The notes beneath the pieces were generated by a model. It saw only the letters and a list, made by a program, of their open reading frames with translations. It had not been told where the DNA came from and made no database searches. DNA of 64,000 nucleotides, taken from NCBI GenBank assembly GCA_022835595.1, contig BQUP01000005.1, positions 1,054,001 to 1,118,000 on the forward strand, written 5' to 3'. Source of the stretch: Cystobasidium ongulense (taxonomy: Eukaryota; Basidiomycota; Cystobasidiomycetes; Cystobasidiales; Cystobasidiaceae). The position numbers and the translations under genes were made by a program. This document shows, one piece after another, positions 55,453 through 64,000 of this stretch (position 1 is its first letter; each line of letters begins with the position of its first letter).

Positions 55453-58398
55453 TTATAGTCCACCTGCACCAGGGTAGAACCACATAGCTAGAGCTATCGT
55501 GACATAGGTAGAAATAAGAACAGCGCCTTCCATCCAGTTTGTTTTACCATCACTAATAGCTTGATTGACTATAATAATGGAAACGAACAGGATAATAGTT
55601 TCAAGTACGTCGAATTCCAGAGTCAAGGGTTGACCTATGCACCAACCTAGCAGGACGAGTATAGGAATGACGAATAATGAAATTTGTATAGAAGATCCTA
55701 CCGCTACTGCCATTGATAAATCCAATTTATCTTTGACTGAAACGGTAACTGCAGTAACATGTTCTGCGACATTACCAACTAGGGGTAGTAGGATCAGAGC
55801 TACGAATTCTCTTGAAATATTTCCAGTTGCTGTAACTCCATCGATTGAATCGACTAGCCATTCTGCAATAACACCTGTAATAGCAGTAACTACGACGATA
55901 AGCACAATAGCGGCTTGAACCTTTAATTGTGGAGTTTCAAGATCTTCATCATCATCTGAATCAACAGAGTCTGTCGAGGTTGTAGATGCTCTAGTATCGG
56001 TAGTACCAGCTGAGCGAGTTCTCGTCATTGCGACAGAATGAGAGCCATTCTTATCAAAAGGCCGAGTATCACTGCTTTCATGACCTGGTGAAGTACCGCC
56101 ATTTGAAGAAGAAGAAGCAGCAACGGCTCTACTTTCACCTTCAGCTTCTACGTCTCTATCTCTATGATCTCTTGTTGAATGAGTAGATGAAGAGTCGTCG
56201 GATGAAGAAGATGAATGCCAAGTTGGGAATCGAAGTACGGTCGAATCTGTAGGTGGCTGTGGTTCGTCATCTCCAACAATTGAACGTGCACGAAGGGAGC
56301 GATGATGCTGTGTTGTTGCTGCACGATAGAGGTATGAATGTGTCCAGAATTGGAAGAAGAGGTAGGCACTGTGTACATGCAAAACAAGAAGCATCAGTAT
56401 AGAATTCGCCAAAGAGGTTGGAAGAATAAGATTGTAGACGCACGCATAGAGGAAGAGTAGAATAAACGCTACACCTCTTGACAATTTCAATATATCCCTA
56501 TCCGATATTGTAACAGGTACTGAACCAAGTTGAGTGACCGCGGCATTAAAGGCAGCCGGGATGACAATAACCAGTGCTGATATACCCAATAGTGATATAT
56601 TCAACTGAGCAGAACGTATAGTATAAATCTGTTCATGGAATCTAATACCACCAGCAAAGAAGCAGCATCCCAATACGAGTAAACAATTTGAGAGAATAGA
56701 ACCAATCATTGCTGCTTGTACTAGTCTTAGTTCTCCTTTTACCAATGCTAGAATAGCAATGATGAGTTCGACTGTATTTCCAAAAGTAGCATTGAGTAGT
56801 CCTCCCAAAGTATGTCCTACTCGAAGTGCCAGTTCTTCAGTTGCGAAACCCAACAACGCAGCGAGTGGAATAATAGCCGCGAATGAGACGCAAAAGGTAG
56901 CTGTATCGCTGACTCCGGTGAAGTGGCATGCGAAGGAGACGGGAATGCTAAACGGACAATTCAAAAGCGAAAGAGCAACGTAAGTTTACGACTTGTTCTG
57001 GTGTTCAAGGGACGATCCCTAAAACAGCAAGGGGAGAAAGCAGCTCACCAAACAAGAAGTAGATTCAACCAGGAATACTTGATGATATTCATCATAGACT
57101 GTTTCCAAGTCGGGGGTGGTTTCAAAGGTTTCTCAGGTTCAAGTAGTCCTTCAAAGGTCAGTGTCGGAGCACCTGCACCACCCGTAGCTCCTTGAATACC
57201 AGGTGCCGATCCACCAGGGGGAGGGGGATAAGCGCCATTCTGCTGCTGAAGTATGATTTCCTCATCGTCAAAGGTTTCATGCTTGGTCCTGGAAGACGGG
57301 AGATGAGGTTCACTGCTTCGTGCTAGAGGGAGTGAACCAACGGTGAAGAGGCCAGATAGGCCGCGTCGCGCAGGAGGGGCAGATACGGATTGACCTGCGG
57401 TTGAAGCGTGATGATCGCCAACAGTGAAGACCTTGCTACCCTGCATTCCAGCCTTTTCATCTTCTACTTGTAGCTTCTCCTCTTTCGTGGTGACGAGCGT
57501 CAAGGGGACGGCTGCCGCTCCGACCATGGCGACATGTGGACCTCCACCCGCAGCGGCGACACCAGGATGATTGCCAGTCTTGCTCTTCTGATGTGCTGCT
57601 TGGCCATGTCTCGACATGCCGGGCTCCGAGGATGATCTAACCAGACTCTTGAGTGCCTTGTTGATGCGAGGGTTTGCCAGCGGGGAGAAGTTGACCTTTG
57701 ATGGGTGTGCGGCATTGTCGTTGTTTGCAGCATTCAAAGCCGTGTTTGCGTTTGCGTTTGCGTTTGCATTTGCATTTGCGTCAGCTAGAGCGAGTTGCCT
57801 TGCTCGATGGGGATCCTTGTTGCCACCTTGCTTGGCATTGCTATCGGGAGGGGCATTGCGCAGGATCGAGGGTCTGCCTGCTCGAGTGCCATTGACCAGA
57901 GGGGCGGCCGAGGATGCAGGGTTGACGACTGCAAAGTCTCTTGAGCGGACTGGCGAGGCTGATCCAGCGGTGTGGGCCGAGTCTGACGTGGCGTTGATGG
58001 TATCGGCGTGATGATGGTTGACCGATGGGTCGAGTTGGTGATGAGCTAAAGTGGACAGAGAGTAACCCCTACAACCACCCTCTTCATCGTCGCTTGCTAC
58101 GGCGAGGATGTCGTCTGTTCCATTGAGAGCAGAGTGACGGCGGGTGGAAGCAGCGAGTTGCTTGTCCGCGTTTGCTATGACGGGAGCATGGTGGGTGTGG
58201 TGGTCTGCGAGCGAGCGAGTGAACGAACGAGCGAACGAGCGAAGCGAGAGGGTGAGAGGGTGAGAGAGAGTGTGTATTAGCAAGTGTTGCATGTGCTGTA
58301 TCCTCTGTCCATCTCTGCATGCATAGCAATGGCCGTGGAAATGGTGCGATCCAGTCGACCCCGACGACGACGAGAATGGCTAGCTCACCTTTGCCCAT
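55453..58398 (-). CDS. VCX1: CAX-type vacuolar Ca2+/H+ antiporter
   Basis: Four exons (58398-58389, 58204-57049, 56947-56444, 56368-55453) give 861 residues. Both CAX repeats are clear: LLNATFGNTVELIIAILAL with GSILSNCLLVLG in the first half, and LLPLVGNVAEHVTAVTVSV with AVGSSIQISLFVIP in the second. The two halves are separated by an acidic, Ser-rich loop (DSDDDEDLETPQ). It would load Ca2+ into vacuoles using the proton gradient. A hydrophilic N-terminal extension of about 385 residues, with an Asn-Ala repeat, is much longer than in yeast Vcx1 (411 residues in all) and could be autoinhibitory, as N-termini of plant CAX proteins are. The first coding exon is 10 bases (MGKD). The intron 56443-56369 is 75 bases and has no stop in frame. 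Confidence 0.93.
57744..57779 (-). repeat. 6-base coding repeat (Asn-Ala) in the CAX gene
   Basis: Six consecutive hexamers (four GTTTGC, two ATTTGC on the plus strand) encode an Asn-Ala run in the N-terminal extension. Confidence 0.95.
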
Positions 58399-59695
58399 TC
58401 AAGTAGAGTGGGATACGCTAGAGTGTGGTGATGGGAGAGCAGCAGCAGCAAGCAATCACTCCAATTGAATGAGAATGGATGCAATGGAGAGAAGACAAGA
58501 GAGAGAAGCACCGCTTTCTTTCTTTCCACGCTGTCATCAGCCAAGGGAATGACTGCGAGGTGGCAAGGTGATCGCGGGCCAGTCGAGAGTGTGCGAGATG
58601 GACACTGCATGTGGACAAACATGAGCGTGCGATTGCAGCGGTGGTAGTGGCATGCTCGTGCGATGTGTCTGTGTCGAGTTATAGGTGTTTGCCACTCTCT
58701 CGCCTGCAGATTGGTGGCGAGCTGCAGGCTATCATGCCTACAACCGACAGCCAGGCGGGCAGGATTGGAATCATGCATGTTCCAGAAGAGGCAGTCAGGC
58801 AGAGCAGTAGCATTATCATAACTGTGCTCCCTGTCACGTCTACCATCCATGTTAATATCGACCATCAGCCAATCAGAGAGAGTCGGCGTGGAAGAGGGTG
58901 GCGACCTCATCAATGCATGCATTCATGGGTGAATATATTGCAATGAATATTAATGAATAGTAGTGACTGCAGTTGTGCATATGAATGAGGGTGGATTAGA
59001 TGAATGGGATTGCTGTAGGGTAGTCACTGCAATGCTCTATTGTGCTTCAAGCGATTAATACCATTATTAATATTCGTGATCAGTGTCGAGCACTCTCCCG
59101 ACAGGCTGCTGCTTGCTTGGACGGCGACAACTGCAACTAACTGCAAGGTGGAGGACAAGGAGAGCAGACACCTGTACATACTCGACACCCTCATCAACTG
59201 ACCTGGTCTGGCCGAATACCGTAATATCATAGCCACCTCGGGAGAGAGAGAGAGAGTCACAAGAGGCTGAAGAGGCAGAGGACAGCGACAGGGAGAGAGC
59301 AGAGACAAGACAGCAGCAACTCGCACAAGCATACACTGGCATACACTGAATACATAGTGCACTCGACTCTGTGTAGTCAGTCCCACTCGAGCAGCATTCC
59401 TTGCGCACTCGTCCAGGCCGAGCAAGCTGAGCAAGCGCAGAGAGACTGGCAACACGGTATCGACATCAGTCAAGGCTGGACACATCACACACACCTCACT
59501 CTACCCCCTCCCTCCCTCCTACGCATTCCCTCATTCCATCCATCCCTGGACTGGCATTCATCGAGTGGCCAACTCGCTCGCGCCCAACTCGCTGACTCTA
59601 CTCTAAACGCACGCAGCTGACTTGGAAGAGACTCTGCCATCCCATCAACACCACCTAGTGCATACACTCGACACGCACACACACACACACCCAAC
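58399..59695. promoter_or_regulatory. Divergent promoter, CAX and MUB1
   Basis: This 1.3 kb region is rich in short repeats: a GAGA run near 59242-59256, pyrimidine-rich plus-strand sequence from 59500, and an (AC)n run at about 59674-59690 ending 5 bases before the MUB1 start. Small frames here are not coding-like. Confidence 0.5.
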
Positions 59696-62600
59696 ATGCG
59701 CGACTCGAATCACTCATTCCCTTCCCTCAACCGAGCATGCGTTTCCATATCATCAAGCTTGTACGATAGACGAGGTGGGTGGCGAGGGTCTTGGTGGCAT
59801 CTACCTATGGCTGGCTATGCTGTGTCGGGCTTGGATCATGCTGACTGTTCTCTCTGATCCCTCTCTTACACTCTATGCTCCCTGTCAATCCATGCTGTCG
59901 ACCTCCCTCACCACCCGCTGGACACGACACGCACGCCTCGAACGCAATCACCATTCTCAAATGACCCCGCGCGAACTACACCATACAACGCCTACCTGCC
60001 ATACACTCACCTATTCGCTATACCCTGCTTGTAACCCCAGCCATCGACTCGCCCGTCCCTACGCTGCCCCTCCTCACATCGCTCCAGCACCTCGCCTACC
60101 TCACCTCGACCTCGCCTCGAATCCGCGAGATTCTAACCGTCGATGGGGGTCTAGAAAGGCTCATTTCAATCGTAGAGACGTGTATCGATATTGCTTATCC
60201 CGAGAGGGCAAGGAAGGCTAGTACATCGTCTTCAAGCCCCACCTCTCCCAACGCCAATGCATCCACTTCCACCCCTCCTGCTCGTCTCCCACCCTCGAGA
60301 CCTGCCTCGTCGGATAGTAAAGGGAAACAGTCGGAGCAAAGAGAGCGCTTGCAAGATGAAACCGCTGCCTCTTCAGCCGATGAGGACGACATTACACCCC
60401 TCATCAAGAAACTAGTCCCTTTCAAGGCTTTCTCAGCCTATGCCAATTACCCCTTCTCACTCGATTCAGACTCGGATGAAGAAACAGACACGCAAGGAGA
60501 TGATACGAACATGGACATCACACCTTTAGCTGGAGACCCTTTATTCCGCCCCACTACGCTTAGAAAGACCCAAAGGACAGCAATGACGGTATATGAGCGT
60601 GAAATACGCTTATTGCAACTTCAAAAGACATTCATGCGTAATTTCGTCGCAGAGTATAAAGATTTACCTGCTTTGGTACATACATATGGATTCGCACTTC
60701 AATGTCTAGTCAATGTTGGAGTCAGAGGAAGTGAATCTATACGGACCAGAGTCGTTGAAGCTGGCGTACTGGGAGTAGTTGCTAGAATTCTAGGTGGTTT
60801 CTTAGATTATAGAGCTACTGAAAGAGAGAAAAGGCAAAAGATTATCAATGCAGCTCAAGCTGAAAAGGAAAAGGAAAAAGAAATCTCCATTCAGATTAAT
60901 GGGCTGCAAGGCGGTAGTAATGCTACTTCCAGGAGAGATAGACATACTTCGACTAATACATCGGCAGAATCAGACGTTACAGCTGTGCTTACCATGACCA
61001 TGTCTACGAGAAGAGAAAGGAGAGAGAGAGACTCTGCTCTCATCGCTGCTCAGGCTCAAACGCTAGCTATGGCCCAAGCTCAGATTAGCGCTCATCAACA
61101 TCAATATTCTCTAGCTCAGGCGCATGCGCAGGCACACGCTCATTCTCATTCTCAACAACATACAACGCCTCTTGTAGCAGGTATGCCTGCTCCGCCTAAT
61201 GCAGCAACAGGCACTACTGGCACAGCTTCATCGATGACATTGGCTACCCCCCGTCAAACTCGCTCGGCTGCTGTTCAAGCTCTCCTCAATTCGAATACGG
61301 AAATCCCTACTAGAGCACCTAGGCCGCATACTGCTGCTGTAGTACCCCCGACTCCAGTACGTATATCTCCAAGACGAGCTGGATCAGCTTCTTCTACCGC
61401 TTCTTCAACTTCTCAAGCTGTGATCAACCTAAGCTCTACTACCTCTTCTTCTAGCGCTACTACTGTAGCAGCTATCTCTTCACTCGTTGCTGGATCTATA
61501 ATGATCAATCGTACGAATACCCCAGATACGATCGCTTCGTTGGATGAAGTTCAGGAATTTTCAGATGTTAATCCTGATGAGAATGAAAGTACAACTGGAT
61601 CAGGACAGGAAGAAGGAGGAAGTACTAATGGTGGTAGTGGAAGTATGGGAGGAGAGGATATTGATATTGATTCTTTGATGGATGTCATTGGATCTAATGA
61701 ATCTGAATTACAATCTACTTCTGCCATGGTACTTGGAAGTATCATGGTCTCAAACCCGGCTTCTAGATCAGTTTCTAGAAATAGAATAAATGGAAATATA
61801 TTAGCTCAACATCGTCCTGTACCTCCTCCTTCTTCTAGATCTTTACTCGAAGGTACAGCATTCTCTCCTAATGCGCCCGTTTCGTCCCAATTGGCAGTTA
61901 GTTCTCAGACTCTAGTACAAGCTCCTCCTATGATAGGGGATATCACCATCAAACTAGCTGGTGATGACACTCAAGATGTGCAAGGAGATAACATTGAAAC
62001 GGAAGAGCGAGAAGAAGAAGATGTAATTATGGAGAGGGATAATGATAGAGAAGATCAGGAAAGTACAGATGATACTGGTACTTCTGCTTCTCCTGTTTCT
62101 AGACCTACTTCCTCACACTTTATCACCTCACCTTCTTCTCATCGTGTAGCCTCTGCTATCGCTCGTCGTTCTCATTACCATCATCCCGCTATCCCAACCC
62201 AACAAATGACTAGGACCGATTCAACAAGTTCTATCAATGGTATGGCGATGGATAGTGAAACTACGCCTATTTCTCGACCTATTCCTCTAAGAAGACAATC
62301 TTCTGCTTCTGCTGCAAATGTCACTATAATACCAGCTACACCACGCAATGCTTTTTCAAATACGACAGTCACGCAAAATATAGTACAACAACCATCATCA
62401 CAACGAGACGATGAGCAGCAAGTTTCTACTGCTGCTGGTCAGCAATTCGTTCCACACGCTTCTGCTATTTCGTCACAGCTTGAAACTCATCTTCGTTCTC
62501 AAACTCTTACGTCATTACAAGTCCCATCTGCTCCTCAAGATCCTTCTACATCTTCTACTTCTCCTTCCTCCTCTGCCGTCCTTTCTTCCAATGTGACACG

Positions 62601-64000
62601 CCCACCCCATACTTCTACACATGCTCATCTACGTCTACATCCTCATCTTCAAGAAAGTGCAGCTGCTCAACCGGCAATCATCAGAGATGGACACGCTCAT
62701 CTTTTACTTAATTATGGTCTTTTAATGGACCATTATGTTAAGGAAGAAGATGTTTTACATTGCTTGCATCTCCTTGCGTATCTCTCGAAATATCCCCATA
62801 TCAGAGCGGTATTCCACGATCCTGAGAATGAGATTTGCAAAGCTCCTTCATCCACTTCTTCTATGCCTACTGAAGACGATGGAGGAATGCATGCGGACGC
62901 TGCGCCGTTGTCAGATGGACATGTCGCGGCAGCTGCTGTTGGTGGAAATAGAGGCAATTGCTGCTCTTGTGCTAGAAAGAAGACGAAATATGGAGATGCT
63001 ATTCCCGATGATGGAGCTGCTTCCTCCTCTGCTTCTGCTGCTTCTCTATCAGCTGCTGAAGATGGTGGTAATCCCGCTTCAAGATCTGCTTGTAATGGGC
63101 ATTGCCATGCTCATGCTAAATCGGCGGCTGGAAATAATGGGGATACGAGCAAGGCACATTCACGATCTACCTCTTCTGGAAGTCAGAAACATGCTCATCC
63201 TTGCTGTGCTAAAGATGAGCATGACGAAGATCAAGAAGAAGCTGAATCATTAGCTAGAGCAAGAGCAATGGCAACAATGCCAGCTAAAGATCGTAAACCA
63301 GCATTAGAACCATCTAGACCTCCGCGAAGTACAGCCAATAACGTCTTTTCACTAGTCGAACAATATACTTTTAGACCTTCTTCTCCTGCTGATAGAAGCA
63401 TGAGATTAGGTACTGATATTCAATATTGGGCTGGTGTCATTATGCGTAATGCATGCAGAAAAGATGAACTTAGAGGTGGTATTAGACAATGTGCTAATAT
63501 GGGATGTGGTGTTTGGGAAAGATTTCCTAGGGAATTTGCTAAATGTAGAAGATGTAGGAAAGCGAAATATTGTTCTAAAGGGTGTCAAAGACGAGCTTGG
63601 CAGGCTGGTCATAGGTGAGTCTCCCTTTTGATCTCGCTTAAAGAGTGACTTTCGGAGTGATGGAAGCTGACGTGCGTACGATGCCTTTTATTTTAGATAC
63701 TGGTGCTCTGCTCGTCAGGATGCTCCTCCTGCACAAACTTCCACCACTGGATCTACACTCGCACCAATTACAAATGAAGATACCGCCCACAATCACGGAG
63801 GAGCAGGGAGCGATAATGATGAAGAATTAGAAGGTGTACTTCCTGTCCCTGCGGCTCCTCGTGGCGTCGGAGGAGTAGCTAATCCAGCCCTCGGCGGTGA
63901 TCCTGCTGGTGTTATTGATGGCATCACTGTAGGAGGTGAAGATGGACATAATGATGCTGGCGGATTCGATACTCGCATTAGAATGGGAGGTGGAAATGGT
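59696..64000 (+). CDS. MUB1: Mub1/SamB MYND-finger protein (3' partial)
   Basis: Exon 1 is 59696-59774, exon 2 is 60042-63614, and exon 3 starts at 63699 and runs off the window. The N-terminus MRDSNHSFPSLNRACVSISS...SSLYDRRAIDS and the block LQHLAYLTSTSPRIREILTV match Mub1/SamB closely and define the first join. The MYND zinc finger near residues 1175-1220 (CANMGCGVW, CRRCRKAKYCSKGCQRRAW, HRYWC) crosses the second join. In yeast, Mub1 works with the ubiquitin ligase Ubr2 to destroy the proteasome-gene activator Rpn4; in Aspergillus, SamB controls hyphal growth. Between the two regions lie about 900 disordered residues with polar repeats (AQAHAQAHAHSHSQQ) and a Cys/His-rich patch. The protein already exceeds 1300 residues here, roughly twice yeast Mub1. 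Confidence 0.93.

Noticed and set aside
1-64000. tRNA, rRNA and intact transposon content
   Set aside because: I scanned for B-box-like sequences, rRNA blocks, reverse transcriptase and transposase motifs and recognised none. The only transposon-related trace is the CENP-B-type DNA-binding module.

Overview
The window reads as nuclear DNA of a filamentous or yeast-like fungus, most probably a basidiomycete. The genes are intron-dense (up to ten short introns, mostly 50-85 bases, GT-AG with GTRAGT donors and CTRAY-like branch points). Several families are typical of fungi: an NHA1-type antiporter, a Mub1/SamB MYND protein, a Zn2Cys6 factor and a large Ser-rich Cdc4. UBE2W and HMCES are present, and coding sequence is broken by very short exons. 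No rRNA, tRNA, CRISPR array, bacterial operon or intact transposon was recognised. The species cannot be fixed from sequence reading alone.

Layout, left to right: HMCES (SRAP, 5' end outside the window, +); a Cys-rich secreted protein (+); a large CENP-B/pogo-type DNA-binding protein without a transposase core (-); a 3.4 kb gene-poor gap that holds a striking cluster of TACCGT/ACGGTA motifs; a DNAJC7-type TPR/J-domain co-chaperone (+); an acidic GPI-type surface protein (+); an NHA1 Na+/H+ antiporter (-); a very large Nab2/ZC3H14-type CCCH protein (+); UBE2W (-); a Zn2Cys6 transcription factor (+); a von Willebrand A-domain protein (-); uracil-DNA glycosylase (+); a Cdc4/FBXW7 F-box/WD40 protein (+); S-adenosylmethionine decarboxylase (-); a secreted phytase-esterase-like protein (-); a membrane SGNH/PC-esterase-like protein (+); a DHA2-type MFS transporter (+); a small repeat-bearing orphan (+); a CAX-type Ca2+/H+ antiporter (-); and Mub1/SamB (+, runs off the right end).

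Most genes are unrelated housekeeping functions, as usual in fungi. Loose themes are ubiquitin and proteostasis (UBE2W, Cdc4, Mub1, DNAJC7), cation homeostasis (NHA1, CAX), abasic-site repair (HMCES, UNG) and RNA/transcription (Nab2-like, Zn2Cys6, CENP-B-like). I see no evidence that these form one pathway.

The most unusual material is in gene architecture. There are internal exons of 4, 6 and 13 bases, three genes whose start codon sits in a first coding exon of 4-10 bases, two GC-AG introns with the same GCAAGT donor, and two stop-free introns of length 3n. The TACCGT cluster lies upstream of the CENP-B-like gene. All splice models were built by hand; phase was checked exon by exon and the summed coding length is a multiple of three for every complete spliced gene listed.
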